A stretch of 64,000 nt of DNA from Streptococcus thermophilus (lineage in GTDB: Bacteria > Bacillota > Bacilli > Lactobacillales > Streptococcaceae): the NCBI RefSeq assembly GCF_010120595.1, contig NZ_CP038020.1, positions 1,736,001 through 1,800,000 on the forward strand, written 5' to 3'. The notes beneath the pieces were generated by a model. That model ran no database searches and was not told the DNA's origin. It worked only from the letters and a program-made list of their open reading frames with translations. A program made the translations under genes and the position numbers. This document shows, piece by piece, positions 45,578-55,636 of the stretch. Position 1 is the first letter of the stretch. Every line of letters starts with the position of its first letter.

Positions 45578-46210
45578 TTAAGCAAAAGTAGTCACATCAG
45601 AGGCGTCCAAACGAACAGACTCAAAGCCTTCTTCATCAGCTTTCCCAAGGGCAATAATCAAAATAGGCACATGTCGGTCTTCATCAAGACCAAACGCTTT
45701 GGCAAGACCGTCTTTTTTATAGCCACCGATGGCATTTGTATCGTATCCATAAGAGCGAGCAACGAGCATTAACTGCATAGCAGCAAGGCTAGAGTCGATA
45801 TGGACAATTTCATTCATCACTTCGAAAGGAGCATTCTCATACATTGGTACAATGCTTGATAGTTGTTTCTCCTTGACCTCTTCTGGCATTTTTCCTTGAG
45901 TAACGGCCTTCCCATAGATTTCTTCTGCTCTTTCTTGGCTCTTCAAATCGGCAAAAATGAGAACCATGGCTGAGGATGTTTCATTTTGTACACCATTGTA
46001 GCTGACAAAAGGTTTCAATTTATCTTTGCCTTCTTCGCTATCAACGACAACAAAGCGCCAAGGTTGCATGTTCACTGATGATGGTGCCGTAACGGTTTTA
46101 TCCAAGATTTCCAACATTTCTTCACGTGGAATCTTGACAGAGGTATCAAACTTACGAATGGAACGACGGTTATATACAATATCTGAAAAATCATTACTTA
46201 CTATAGGCAT
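45578..46210 (-). CDS. Nitroreductase-family FMN oxidoreductase (second)
   Basis: 210 residues. VYNRRSIRKFDTSVKIP and APSSVNMQPWRFVVVDSEEGK form the FMN site, LAAMQLMLVARSYGYDTNAIGGY the C-terminal flavin contact. It differs clearly from the protein at 39462 and lacks that gene's operator. Start at 46210 is preceded by AAAGGAGA; seven codons upstream is a poorer ATG. Confidence 0.9.
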   Translation of the reverse strand: MPIVSNDFSDIVYNRRSIRKFDTSVKIPREEMLEILDKTVTAPSSVNMQPWRFVVVDSEEGKDKLKPFVSYNGVQNETSSAMVLIFADLKSQERAEEIYGKAVTQGKMPEEVKEKQLSSIVPMYENAPFEVMNEIVHIDSSLAAMQLMLVARSYGYDTNAIGGYKKDGLAKAFGLDEDRHVPILIIALGKADEEGFESVRLDASDVTTFA

Positions 46211-46307
46211 CTTATGTCTCCTTTTTATCATTAGACAAAATTAATATAACCAAGATTATAGCACAAGACTATTTTTATCAAAAACAATTACTACAAAAAT
46301 ACCTAAA

Positions 46308-46992
46308 CTAAAGATTGGTTTTCTTGAGTCCCAGACGTTTCACTTCAGATGAATAGTAAACCATGATGGTCAAGAGGCTGAGTGTGATTAGCCAGATTGA
46401 CTTAATATAAATGAAGCGCATGAGAAGAGCTGATACAACAGCACCAAGCATAAAACTGCCTACGACAAAGCTATAATTGACCGCCTGGCAACGATATTCT
46501 TTCTGATCCTTGCTACCCTGAATAACATAATAAAGTGCCGTCAGCATCCTTCGATAATTTCCTGAAGTCATAAAAATCATAAAGGGGTGATTTTCAATCT
46601 GACTACCGGTAAAAGTCTTCATCATGACACCCACAGAAAATGCAATAATCAGAAGCTCTATTAGAGCATTTGGCCTTAAGAATGGTAAAATAGCAGTCAT
46701 CACAAAAAGAGGAAGTAGACCATGAACACGCCAGTAAGCATTCTTACGATGGTCTTTAAACCACATTCCAAAAAGAAAACCTATGGAAAAGAATAGAGAA
46801 ACATCGCAATATGTTATGGTACATGCTACTACTACGCCAGTCAGCAACTAACAAGAGAATATTCCCCGTCTGAGTGGCAACCAAACTATGGTAATACATA
46901 TGACAAAAAACATTCCAAAGCTCCCCCCCAAAAAAACTGAGCAAATTGGCCATCATACGTGTATTCTGAGGCAAAAGATTTCGAGACGCCAT
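46308..46992 (-). pseudogene. DUF1275 (YoaK-like) membrane protein, frameshifted
   Basis: The N-terminal part has the DUF1275 hallmark VATQTGNILLL in helix 2, after a first helix region with FFGGELWNVFCHMYYHSL. The frame changes between 46800 and 46845, and the rest (FSIGFLFGMWFKDHRKNAYWR through TGNYRRMLTALYYVIQG, then two helices) ends at 46308. Length with the shift removed is about 227 residues, normal for the family. Function of the family is unknown. Confidence 0.8.
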
Positions 46993-47058
46993 TACGTAAC
47001 TCCCATCTATAAATAAAAAAATGATAGTTTTATTATAGCAAATCTAAAGAAACACACT

Positions 47059-47086
47059 AAAAAGCAACCCTGACGAGTTGCTTTTT
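47059..47086 (-). terminator. Terminator of the aldo/keto reductase gene
   Basis: AAAAAGCAAC/GTTGCTTTTT 10-bp stem, 8-base loop; T tract on both strands. Confidence 0.85.
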
Positions 47087-47089
47087 CTA

Positions 47090-47932
47090 TTAAAAATTAA
47101 CTGTGTCAGGATCAACCTGAGTTTTGATTCCTTGAATCTTATCCAAGACTGCCATGTCTTCCTCTGACAAATTAAAGTCAAAGATATCCAAGTTGGCTTC
47201 AATATTTTTTGGTGTCACTGACTTAGGTAGTGGCAAGAAACCTTTTTGAAGGCTCCAACGTAGGGCAACTTGAGCAACAGATTTTCCATTACGTTCAGCT
47301 ACTGCTTCAACATCTTCATTCCCAAAAATACTACCAGTACCTAGTGGGCTATATGCTTCAAGAAGAATGTCACGCTCTCGGCAATAGGCAACCAAATCTT
47401 CTTGGGTACAACCTGGAGCCAAGAGAATTTGATTGACATGTGGCATAATTTCAGCTGTTTCAAAAAGAGCTTCTAGATGATGTTGCATAAAGTTAGACAC
47501 ACCGATAGCACGTATCTTACCTTCTCTGTAGGCTTCTTCCATTGCCTTCCAAGCCCCTGCATTGCCAGCCTTCCAAGCATCATTCTCACGAAGTGCCTTT
47601 GGATTTGGCCAGTGGATGAGAAAAAGATCCAAATAATCTACACCTAATCTTTCGAGAGATTCGTCGATAGAGGCCTTAGCCAAATCGTAATCGTGCTTGT
47701 CATTCCAGAGTTTAGTCGTTAGGAAAAGATCCTCACGCGCCACATCACTATCAGCAATCGCCTTACCTACAGAAACCTCGTTACCGTAGATTTGTGCTGT
47801 ATCAATATGTGTGTAACCAACCTTAAGTGCGAAACTAACGCTATTGTAGGCTACTTCCCCTTCTGGAATCTGCCAAGTCCCAAAACCAATTTTAGGAATA
47901 GCAACCCCATTTGAAAGTGTATATGTTTCCAT
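47090..47932 (-). CDS. Aldo/keto reductase (2,5-diketo-gluconate reductase type)
   Basis: 280 residues. Catalytic tetrad in DTAQIYGNE (Asp, Tyr), TTKLWND (Lys) and FLIHWPNP (His). GVSNFMQHHLEAL and the NADPH-binding PKSVTPKNIEANLDIFDF segment are intact. Start at 47932 has AAAAGGAG and matches the family N-terminus. A probable NADPH-dependent carbonyl reductase for aldehydes or methylglyoxal. Confidence 0.92.
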   Translation of the reverse strand: METYTLSNGVAIPKIGFGTWQIPEGEVAYNSVSFALKVGYTHIDTAQIYGNEVSVGKAIADSDVAREDLFLTTKLWNDKHDYDLAKASIDESLERLGVDYLDLFLIHWPNPKALRENDAWKAGNAGAWKAMEEAYREGKIRAIGVSNFMQHHLEALFETAEIMPHVNQILLAPGCTQEDLVAYCRERDILLEAYSPLGTGSIFGNEDVEAVAERNGKSVAQVALRWSLQKGFLPLPKSVTPKNIEANLDIFDFNLSEEDMAVLDKIQGIKTQVDPDTVNF

Positions 47933-48064
47933 CCTGTTCTCCTTTTCAAGTTGTAATAGAATTATCTTAAAAGATATCAGATAAAAATGCAAAGATTTAC
48001 TATGAACTATAGGAAAAACTCCAAATTGTAGTTTTCTACCAGGTGGTGCTCCTATTCCTTATGA

Positions 48065-49066
48065 TTAATCTCTATCGTCATAACCTTTTGGATGGCTTAA
48101 ATGCCATGCCCAGGCACTTTCGATGATTTTTTCGATATTGTCAAATTGTGGTTTCCAACCTAGGACTGTACGAGCCTTTTCAAAGGATGCAATCAATGTA
48201 TCTGGATCACCAGGACGACGACCTGCTTTCTCAGCTGGAATTTCTTTACCAGTAACCTTACGAGCTGCTTCAAGGATTTGAAGATTTGAGAATCCTGTTG
48301 AAGAGCCTAAGTTGAAGGCTGTTGACTCATTGCCCTTACGGAGATACTCCTCTGCTAAGAGGTGGGCATCCGCTAAGTCGAATGGATGTACATAGTCACG
48401 AACATTGGTACCATCTGAAGTATTGTAGTCATCTCCAAAAATCATGATTTTCTCACGAACACCTTGAGCCACTTGGAGAATAATTGGCAAGAGGTGGGTT
48501 TCAGGACCATGATCCTCACCAATCGAACCATCAGGTTTGGCACCCGCCACATTAAAGTAACGAAGAGGAACATACTTGATGCCGTAGGCTTGGTCTGACC
48601 ACTTCATGATAGTTTCCATCATAAGCTTACTTTCACCGTAAGGATTGATTGGGTTTTGTGGTGTGGTTTCAAGGATTGGAATTTCCTCAGGAATACCATA
48701 AGTCGCAGCTGTTGATGAGAAGACAATGTATTTGACACCACATTCGTTCATGACCTCAAGCAACTTCACCATACCAGAGGTGTTATTGTCAAAATATTTA
48801 AGTGGTTTTTCCATAGACTCAGCCACAAGTGAGTAAGCCGCAAAATGAATAACCGCATCAACATCAGGATTTTCCTTAAAGACTTTACGCATAAAATCTT
48901 GATCTGCTAAATCCCCCTCGTAGAATACAGCGTCTGGATGGACTGCCGCACGGTGACCCGTCACCAAGTTATCCACGACAACAACTTTTTCTTGGCCCGC
49001 TTCAACCAAACGGTCCACCATGTGAGAACCGATGTAACCAGCTCCACCTAAAACTAAGATTGCTAT
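48065..49066 (-). pseudogene. galE: UDP-glucose 4-epimerase with ATA in place of the start codon
   Basis: An open frame of 333 codons encodes complete Gal[15 protein letters not shown] (NAD motif), SSTAATYG (catalytic Ser) and [11 protein letters not shown] (Tyr-x3-Lys). The expected initiation codon (49064-49066), right after AAAAAGGTAAATTT, reads ATA rather than ATG. An in-frame TAA lies six codons upstream, so no other start covers the Rossmann motif; the next ATG (49021) would delete it. If ATA initiates poorly, epimerase is reduced or absent. Otherwise the protein is intact, suggesting a recent or artefactual change. Confidence 0.8.
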
Positions 49067-49400
49067 AAATTTACCTTTTTCTTATTTTTCTATTATGAAA
49101 ACATACTTCTAGTCTACGAGACCAACTTGAGTTAAGTAAGGTGAAAGAGGATAAAAAATGGTCGCCAACAGTTAGTTGGCAAGCATTTTTCCTTTATGAA
49201 ATTAAATATTCTAAAGCGATTGTTATCTAGAAATCTAACTGCTGAGATGAGAACCCAAATTAAATAATAACTCTAAAGGACTATCATAAAAAATACGTTT
49301 CATGATTGACTTTCACCTCTTTTTCTCCAATAAATCGTCCTTCGCTAATAGCCTTTACCTTCGGCATTTGATATAATTTTTCTCAGAGGTATTTTTATTT
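49067..49400. other. Divergent region between galE and the DUF1846 gene
   Basis: Holds a symmetric hairpin AAAAATG-GTC-GCCAAC/GTTGGC-AAG-CATTTTT (49153-49192) with T tracts on both strands. It lies about 90 bp upstream of galE, so on the minus strand it could act as a leader attenuator. An extended -10 (TATAAT, 49372-49377) serves the DUF1846 gene. Confidence 0.5.
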
Positions 49401-50885
49401 ATGAAGAAACAAGCTTTTAGTTCTGAACAGTATTTGAATCTACAACGCGACCATATTTTAGAGCGTATTAACCAGTTTGACGGTAAGCTCTACTTGGAGT
49501 TTGGTGGAAAGATGTTGGAAGATTTCCACGCTGCCCGTGTCCTTCCTGGTTATGAGCCTGACAATAAAATCAAGCTCCTTCAAGAGTTCAAAGATCAGGT
49601 TGAAGTGGTCATTGCCATTAATGCTAGCAATATCGAGCACTCTAAGGCTCGTGGTGACCTTGGTATTTCTTACGACCAAGAGGTCCTTCGTCTGATTGAT
49701 AAATTCAACGAGCTCAATATCTATGTAGGTTCTGTTGTTATTACGCAGTATTCAGGTCAACCTGCGGCTGACGCCTTCCATAACCAACTGGAAAAAAATG
49801 GCATCACGTCTTACATCCACTACCCTATCAAGGGCTATCCAACGGATATAAACCATATCATTTCTCCTGAAGGTATGGGAAGAAACGACTATATCAAGAC
49901 TAGCCGTAACCTGATTGTCGTTACCGCACCTGGTCCTGGTTCTGGTAAATTAGCAACATGTTTGTCTAACATGTACCACGACCAAATCAATGGTATCAAA
50001 TCAGGTTATGCTAAATTTGAAACATTCCCAGTTTGGAATTTGCCGCTTCATCACCCAGTTAACTTGGCCTATGAAGCTGCCACTGCCGACCTTGATGATG
50101 TCAATATGATTGACCCATTCCACTTGGAAACTTATGGCAAAACTACGGTAAACTACAACCGTGACATCGAGATTTTCCCAGTCCTCAAACGTATGCTTGA
50201 GCGCATCCTTGGTGAGTCACCTTACGCTTCACCTACGGATATGGGTGTTAACATGGTTGGTTTTGCCATTACGGATGATGAGGCAGCTAAAGAAGCCTCT
50301 AAACAAGAAATCATCCGTCGCTACTATCAAACCGTTCTTGATTTCAAAAATGAACGTGTGCCTGAGACTGCTGTCAAGAAGATTGAGTTGCTCATGAATG
50401 ATCTTGGTATTACTCCTGAAGATCGCCAAGTGGTCGTTGCAGCACGCGCTAAGGCTGAAGAAACAGGTGGTTCTGCTCTTGCCCTCGAATTACCAAATGG
50501 TCAAATCATAACTGGTAAAAATTCTGAACTCTTTGGTCCAACTGCAGCTGCTTTGATTAATGCTATCAAGACTTCTGCAGGTATTGATAAGGATACTAAA
50601 CTTATCGAGCCTGAAGTGGTTAAACCTATCCAAGGTCTGAAAATTGACCATCTGGGTAGCCGTAATCCTCGTCTACATTCCAACGAAATCCTCATTGCCT
50701 TGGCTATTACAGCTGCCAACAATGTGGATGCGGCACGTGCCATGGAGGAACTTGATAACCTTAAGGGGTCTGAAGCTCACTCAACTATAATCCTTACTGA
50801 TGAAGATAAAAATGTTCTTCGTAAGCTTGGTATCAATGTCACATTCGATCCTTACTATCAATACGACAAATTGTACCGTAAGTGA
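49401..50885 (+). CDS. DUF1846 family protein
   Basis: 494 residues, soluble. DUF1846 is widespread in Firmicutes; segments [49 protein letters not shown] (a P-loop-like GPGSGK) and GVNMVGFAI are characteristic. Function is unknown; the GPGSGK loop suggests nucleotide or phosphate binding (inference). Single gene with its own terminator. AGAGGT lies a little far from the ATG. Confidence 0.88.
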   Translation: MKKQAFSSEQYLNLQRDHILERINQFDGKLYLEFGGKMLEDFHAARVLPGYEPDNKIKLLQEFKDQVEVVIAINASNIEHSKARGDLGISYDQEVLRLIDKFNELNIYVGSVVITQYSGQPAADAFHNQLEKNGITSYIHYPIKGYPTDINHIISPEGMGRNDYIKTSRNLIVVTAPGPGSGKLATCLSNMYHDQINGIKSGYAKFETFPVWNLPLHHPVNLAYEAATADLDDVNMIDPFHLETYGKTTVNYNRDIEIFPVLKRMLERILGESPYASPTDMGVNMVGFAITDDEAAKEASKQEIIRRYYQTVLDFKNERVPETAVKKIELLMNDLGITPEDRQVVVAARAKAEETGGSALALELPNGQIITGKNSELFGPTAAALINAIKTSAGIDKDTKLIEPEVVKPIQGLKIDHLGSRNPRLHSNEILIALAITAANNVDAARAMEELDNLKGSEAHSTIILTDEDKNVLRKLGINVTFDPYYQYDKLYRK

Positions 50886-50960
50886 TAACTGACTATAAAC
50901 ATCAAAGACCTCAGTTTTAATAACTAGGGTCTTTTAAAAATGACTTTAGCTTGATAAAGA

Positions 50961-50992
50961 AAAAAGGGAAACTCTATCGAGTTCCCTTTTTG
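50961..50992 (+). terminator. Terminator of the DUF1846 gene
   Basis: AAAAAGGGAA-ACTC-TATC-GAG-TTCCCTTTTT. Confidence 0.85.
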
Positions 50993-51024
50993 ATAACTAA
51001 TTTTTCGTCTCAACCCGTTCCTAA

Positions 51025-51097
51025 TAAAAAGGGGTGGCCTAGCATTATTATGAAAAAAATGAGTTAAAGGTATCAAACAGAGGGCTAAGCCACTCCC
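51025..51097 (-). terminator. Long-loop terminator of the small membrane protein gene
   Basis: On the minus strand GGGAGTGGCTTAGC pairs with GCTAGGCCACCCC (one bulge, one mismatch) around a loop of about 38 bases and runs into TTTTT, 9 bp after the stop at 51106. Confidence 0.6.
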
Positions 51098-51105
51098 GAT
51101 TCTAA

Positions 51106-51450
51106 TCAGCCTACGATTTCTAACTTGAGAAAAGGTAAGCTAAAAAGCAAAACTATAGTAGATAGAACAGCAACAAGTGGGAGGTAACGACCTCCAAAAA
51201 GGTAGAGAAGCAATGGAGCTATCGCTATCAAATGATTTAGAAAATTGCTAGTAACCCGAACGGTTTGTCCATCCTCCACAGTAATAGTGTTGGACTTGTA
51301 ACCCAATTTACCAACACTCAATCGAGCTTTTGATGATGGTAGGGAAACAGTCACTGCTTCCACACCAGAAACCGTCCCGACAAGACTAGTGTCTACTCGA
51401 ATGGGACTCTTTCTAGCCACCTTACTAGCTTCTATTGTAATACTAGCCAC
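51106..51450 (-). CDS. Hypothetical small membrane protein with a PEGA-like domain
   Basis: 114 residues from a GTG start with AAAGGAG 8 bases upstream. Residues 1-68 are beta-rich (TVSGVEAVTVSLPSSKARLSVGKLGYKSNTITVEDGQTVRVTSN), resembling a small PEGA or carbohydrate-binding-like fold, and two hydrophobic helices follow. Not a family I can name. The compact layout and good signals support a real gene. Confidence 0.6.
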   Translation of the reverse strand: MASITIEASKVARKSPIRVDTSLVGTVSGVEAVTVSLPSSKARLSVGKLGYKSNTITVEDGQTVRVTSNFLNHLIAIAPLLLYLFGGRYLPLVAVLSTIVLLFSLPFLKLEIVG

Positions 51451-51717
51451 TAAGCATCTCCTTTTCCTATCTTCTACTTATAGTATACACTTTTTCGAAA
51501 AGCTTTCACAAGATAATCGACTATTAAATCAAGGTTCCTTTACAATTTTGTGCCTTTTCAAAAAGTATTGGATATCTTGATTGCTATATCACTATCCACT
51601 TTTCCTTCAAAAAATCAATTATTTTTGACAGGAAATCCGTTATAAGATATTAAGATATAATGTAACAACGTCGTTTACAACTAGTTGGTAATAATGTAAA
51701 TATAGAAAAAAGGTTAC

Positions 51718-52193
51718 ATGAAATCATATAAAGGAATTCTCCTACTAACCGTAAGCATTGTTCTTACGGTCTACGTCTGGTTAGCAACGGGCATGACAAA
51801 CTTCGTCACTCCCGGTCTAGCTTTAACAACCTTATCATGGACTTTTATGTTGGCAACACGATCACGACTTTTAGAAAACTCTTTAACGGAATTGAGAGAA
51901 TGTACGCTATCCACAAATTTCTTGCCATCTTATCAGTTATTCTCCTTGTCTTCCACAACATCGGTATGGGGAGTCTATAGGGGTCCCGTCTAGCTGGTCA
52001 GCTAGGAAACCTTGACATTCATACTTTCTTGGCCATTGTAGTTCTGGCCTTTCTTGGTAAAAGTCTCAAATACGAGACTTGGCATTGGCTTCATCGGTTG
52101 GTTTACTTAGCCTATATTTTTGGTCTCTCCCATGTCTATTTGATTATAGTTTTTTTATTTCATTTTCAATCTCTTGGTCTTTCCATCTTATAG
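51718..52193 (+). pseudogene. Ferric-reductase-like transmembrane domain, decayed and truncated
   Basis: MKSYKGILLLTVSIVLTVYVWLATG opens helix 1. After a frameshift near 51885 come IERMYAIHKFLAILSVILLVFHNIGMGSL (His pair in HKF...FHNIG typical of heme-binding helices), a TAG near 51976, then NLDIHTFLAIVVLAFLGK and WHWLHRLVYLAYIFGLSHVYLI, ending at 52193. The FAD/NAD domain that follows in NOX/ferric reductases is missing. The remnant abuts the broken response-regulator gene tail to tail. Confidence 0.75.
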
Positions 52194-52195
52194 CC

Positions 52196-52849
52196 CTAAT
52201 CCCAAACAGTTTTGATAGCAGGAGTATTTGAATTTGTATACTTGGTCAACTCTTGCCTCAAAGCATGGATATGAACATTGAGTGTATTGCTATCATCCAC
52301 ATATTCCTCTTGCCATACCGTCTCGTAAAGTTCCGTCTTTGAAAAGGCTCTCTCAGGATTGCTAGCCAATATCCATAGAAGTTCAAAGGATTTCACTGTC
52401 AATTCCAAAGATTGGTCCCCTATGTGAACCTCATGAGTCACATGGTAGATTACTAAGTCACCAAGATCGATCCGCTCTGTCTCACTTCAACGGCTAAGGC
52501 GACGTAAGATATTATTCACTCTTAAAACCAATTCGCGCAGGCTAAACGGTTTGGCTATGAAATCATATCCCCCCAAACTTAATCCATAAATCTTATCCTG
52601 CTCGCTTGTTTTAGCAGTTGTAAAGAGAAAGGGTTGATTAGGAGCAATATATTGAACCTCACTGATAAAATCATAACCGTTCATATTGGGCATCATGATA
52701 TCTGTGATGATGACGTCAATAGATTTTTTTCTGAAAAGTTCTAATCCCTCCTTGCCATCATGAGCAACTAAAACATCGTATCCCGCCTGTAAAAAATAGC
52801 GGTTTTGAATATCTATCTCATCATCAACCAGCAAAATTGTCTTTTTCAT
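52196..52849 (-). pseudogene. OmpR-family response regulator, decayed orphan
   Basis: Receiver domain with VDDEIDIQ, phospho-acceptor Asp in VIITDIMMPNMNGYDF and Lys in FIAKPFS. A few residues are missing after VDDEIDIQ. TGA at 52487-52489 follows RRLSR. The DNA-binding domain (LTVKSFELLWILASNPERAFSKTELYETVW) resumes without a start and stops at 52196, where the usual GLGYK ending is disrupted. There is no kinase gene beside it. Confidence 0.85.
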
Positions 52850-52928
52850 CTGACGCTCCTTTGATAAAAACAGTGTTACACATAGTCAGTATAACACTAT
52901 TTATTCTAATATTTAAATGATTTGAATC

Positions 52929-53440
52929 TTAATCTTCTCGTTTGGTTGTCAAACCTAAAAGTCCAACAAGACCTGCCAAGGCTAGACCAAACATACCAAG
53001 GCCAGCTGTAGCCGTTTGAGCTTTCCCAGTATTTGGTAGTATAGGTTGCCCATCATTTTTCTTAGTCTTAGCCATGGAATTATCTGTGGAATCAGCCATT
53101 CTCATCTCTGAAACATGGGCCTCTTTCGTCATATATTTAATTTTGTTCATTAAGTCTGACGTAGAAGAAGACATAGATATCTGATCTCCTTGAGGAGTTC
53201 TGGACATCATTTCTGATCCATGAAGTCGAATCGTTACTTGATGAGTAGCAACTAGATTGCTCAAGTCTGGTTTGCCATCTTTAGAACCATACACTTTGAC
53301 AGTAGCTTGGTAAGTGTGAGTGCCATTGGCACGAAGTTGGTCTAGAAGGGCTTGTCCTTCTTTGCCTGTCGTGTTACCATTCAAATCTACTTCTTAGAAA
53401 TATTGGCCTTTAGCCAAGCCTTTTGGAGGTGTTGATTGTA
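52929..53440 (-). pseudogene. 3' remnant of an SSURE-type LPxTG surface protein
   Basis: About 150 codons: LNGNTTGKEGQALLDQLRANGTHTYQATVKVYGSKDGKPDLSNLVATHQVTIRL (end of a streptococcal SSURE repeat), a Ser/Thr/Lys linker, then LPNTG, a hydrophobic helix and KRED. A TAA at about 53394 splits it from the preceding residues KGLAKGQYF, and homology ends near 53440. The large 5' part is gone. Such proteins bind host fibronectin or plasminogen in pathogenic relatives. Confidence 0.8.
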
Positions 53441-53641
53441 TCTTTAGGTAAGTGGGGTTGGAATAAATATAAAACACATAAGGAATTAAAGGCAGAAGAA
53501 AAAAACGAAATAGAAACTATTAAGGAAACAAGTGCAAAGGATTATGCTGAAAATCTATTGAATGAAGCAGATAAAGATGATGAAATTGTCGATATTATCA
53601 TTGATGAAGATGGTTCAATCATTACAGTTGATTTTAGTTAA
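53423..53641 (+). CDS. Small acidic hypothetical protein or C-terminal remnant
   Basis: Up to 73 codons from a TTG at 53423, ending in IVDIIIDEDGSIITVDFS; strongly charged middle (KELKAEEKNEIETIKE). No ATG, weak ribosome site, and its 5' end overlaps the place where the opposite-strand SSURE gene loses homology. It is probably the 3' end of a longer plus-strand gene removed by the same deletion. Family not recognised. Confidence 0.4.
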   Translation: MEVLIVSLGKWGWNKYKTHKELKAEEKNEIETIKETSAKDYAENLLNEADKDDEIVDIIIDEDGSIITVDFS

Positions 53642-53648
53642 TCTAGTT

Positions 53649-53688
53649 AAAAAGCAACAACCACATAATATAGGTTGTTGCTTTTTTT
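53649..53688 (+). terminator. Terminator between the small ORF and the polymerase operon
   Basis: AAAAAGCAACAACC/GGTTGTTGCTTTTT with a 10-base loop; T runs on both strands, so it probably ends both units. Confidence 0.85.
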
Positions 53689-54046
53689 AGTATATGTGAT
53701 TTTCCAAAAGATGAATTTGAAGAATATTGTCGAGTTGGACTAATCTATACCCTTCATTAGTCTTTATTGATATTTCCTTACGAGACAGTTCTCTCACTTC
53801 ACCAAATAAAGTAACTTTTTTATCTCTATGTTTGATAGTGAACTGCCCTTTAAGTTGGTTGGCATAGAGTTGAGAAAGTAATAAGAGTTTCTGAGGTTTA
53901 CTTAAGTCTGTTGAGAAGTCAAAACGATTTTTAGCAGCATGTAATGATGAGGTATGTTCGGACAGAAAGAACCCCATCCACTTTTGCATCCCTGGATCCT
54001 GGTATTCTCTTGCTGCTTGAAATGGTAAATAGGAACGATCAATCAT
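53687..54046 (-). CDS. YolD-like protein
   Basis: 119 residues. N-terminal DRSYLPFQAAREYQDPGMQKWMGFFLSEHTSSL and C-terminal FGEVRELSRKEISIKTNEGYRLVQLDNIL match YolD-like proteins, which are regularly encoded beside Y-family polymerases and may help their DNA-damage function. It overlaps the polymerase gene by 4 bp. Confidence 0.85.
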   Translation of the reverse strand: MIDRSYLPFQAAREYQDPGMQKWMGFFLSEHTSSLHAAKNRFDFSTDLSKPQKLLLLSQLYANQLKGQFTIKHRDKKVTLFGEVRELSRKEISIKTNEGYRLVQLDNILQIHLLENHIY

Positions 54047-55458
54047 TTTAAACCATCCAATCCTCCAGCAGAATGTCCTCCTATAAGACTACTTCTGGCA
54101 ATACTTCTCGATGCACCGTCAAGTGCATTAGCTTTTAGTAGAGAGGTAAAGCCAAATTGGTCTCTGATAGAATCTATTGCTGTCTGGAGCCTTTCTTCTT
54201 TTTCAATTTGTTCGACATCATCGAACAGTGAGATTAAATCAAAAGATTCATCTACAAAACCAGAATAATTAACCGCTACACTTCGGATTGCTCCTGAAGT
54301 GTATTTATTATGGAATAACTTCAACACATAGTTTGTCAGCTTGTTAGTGTTATTCGTTGGTTCAATTTTCATTTGAGTATTGATAGAACGTTTGTTTTCT
54401 TGCTTAGAGTAGCCAAGGTGTATAGAAACAACAGTCGCTTTTTTGCCTATCCTTCTCAGTCGGATAGCAACTTGCTCGGCCATCTCTCTAAGGACAATCT
54501 CAATATCACGTTGTCTAAAATAGTCTCTAGGGAGAACCTGGGAGTTGCCTAGACCTTTTGATTTGGGTTTATAGGATTTATGAACGTTACTTTCATCAAT
54601 ACCATTAGCATGAAACCATAAACGAAGGCCAGCTACTCCTAGTTCTTTCTTCAAGATATCTGGGTTAGCATTTGCCAAGTCTTTGATTGAATGGATACCT
54701 AATGTGTTGAAGCGTTTCTCCATTCTTTTACCGATACCCCAGAAATCCGTCATGTTTGGAATAGCCCATACTTTCTGCTCTACATCCTCATAGGACCAAT
54801 TAGCCCTCATGGTTGGAGTTTTCTTTGCTTCATTATCAAGGGCAAGTTTAGCTAGTAAAGGGTTAGCGTTGGACATACCAACGGTTGAATAGATACCAGT
54901 TTGTCTCCAGATGTCTCTTTGGATCCTTGATGAAATAAGGTCGAGTTTTTGCTTTCGAGACAACTGCTTATCTGGAACGAAGTAATTAAGAGAACTAGAT
55001 AGGTCAATAAAACCTTCATCTATAGAATAAGGGTAAATATCATTTGGGCTACCATAGTTTTGAAAAATGCCTTGGATTTCCATATTAACTGCGATATACT
55101 CGTCCATTCTGGGAGGAACGATGAAAGTCACTTTTGCCCAGTCTTCAATGAATCGCACGTATTCTGGATCTGTTCTCAGTCCTTGTTTCTTGGCATTGTA
55201 GTACGAGAACTTTCTTGTTTGAACATCAAAAGGGAGGTCGTATGCTCTTCCTACGTTTGATTTCCCAAATACTTTCTTAAATATCGGTGAAGAAGCTAGG
55301 ATAAGACCTGCAGAGTTATCAGCTCTACTCATAACACATAGAGAAGTCTTTAGAGGATGTAGCCCTCTCTCAACACATTCTACGCTAGCATAGAAAGACT
55401 TCATATCAATAAAGGCAATATCACTGCGAGGTTCCCTAGTGTAATCAAAATATCCCAT
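54043..55458 (-). CDS. Y-family DNA polymerase (UmuC/UvrX type)
   Basis: 471 residues. Catalytic acids in IDMKSFYASVE and YSIDEGFIDL; thumb helix-hairpin-helix MTDFWGIGKRMEKRFNTLGIHSIKDLAN; little-finger region from about 290. UvrX-type polymerases copy past damaged bases and are often on mobile elements or plasmids. A palindromic operator in its promoter supports SOS-like control (HdiR/LexA-type). No mobile-element genes adjoin it here. Confidence 0.92.
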   Translation of the reverse strand: MGYFDYTREPRSDIAFIDMKSFYASVECVERGLHPLKTSLCVMSRADNSAGLILASSPIFKKVFGKSNVGRAYDLPFDVQTRKFSYYNAKKQGLRTDPEYVRFIEDWAKVTFIVPPRMDEYIAVNMEIQGIFQNYGSPNDIYPYSIDEGFIDLSSSLNYFVPDKQLSRKQKLDLISSRIQRDIWRQTGIYSTVGMSNANPLLAKLALDNEAKKTPTMRANWSYEDVEQKVWAIPNMTDFWGIGKRMEKRFNTLGIHSIKDLANANPDILKKELGVAGLRLWFHANGIDESNVHKSYKPKSKGLGNSQVLPRDYFRQRDIEIVLREMAEQVAIRLRRIGKKATVVSIHLGYSKQENKRSINTQMKIEPTNNTNKLTNYVLKLFHNKYTSGAIRSVAVNYSGFVDESFDLISLFDDVEQIEKEERLQTAIDSIRDQFGFTSLLKANALDGASRSIARSSLIGGHSAGGLDGLK

Positions 55459-55467
55459 GTGTTACCT

Positions 55468-55522
55468 CTTTTGTTAGTTTATATACTAACAAAAGTATAG
55501 ACTATTTTCGTGAGGTTTTCAA
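55468..55522 (-). promoter_or_regulatory. Promoter and palindromic operator of the polymerase operon
   Basis: TTGAAA (55517-55522), 17-bp spacer, TATACT (55494-55499). CTTTTGTTAGT-N6-ACTAACAAAAG (55468-55495) is a perfect 11-bp inverted repeat between the -10 and the start codon, in the position of a repressor site for a DNA-damage regulator. Confidence 0.75.
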
Positions 55523-55554
55523 GTGTTACAGTGTTGCCAATAGTATTTGAGAGT

Positions 55555-55588
55555 AAAAAAACACCAATAACTGTGTAATTGGCGTTTT
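55555..55588 (-). terminator. Terminator of the anchored secreted protein gene
   Basis: AAAACGCCAAT/ATTGGTGTTTT stem (one G-T pair) and a T run on the minus strand, about 50 bp after the stop at 55637. Confidence 0.75.
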
Positions 55589-55636
55589 CAGTAGTCTTCT
55601 AATTCATTTTAAAAGGAGTATCGAGTTATAAGTAAC

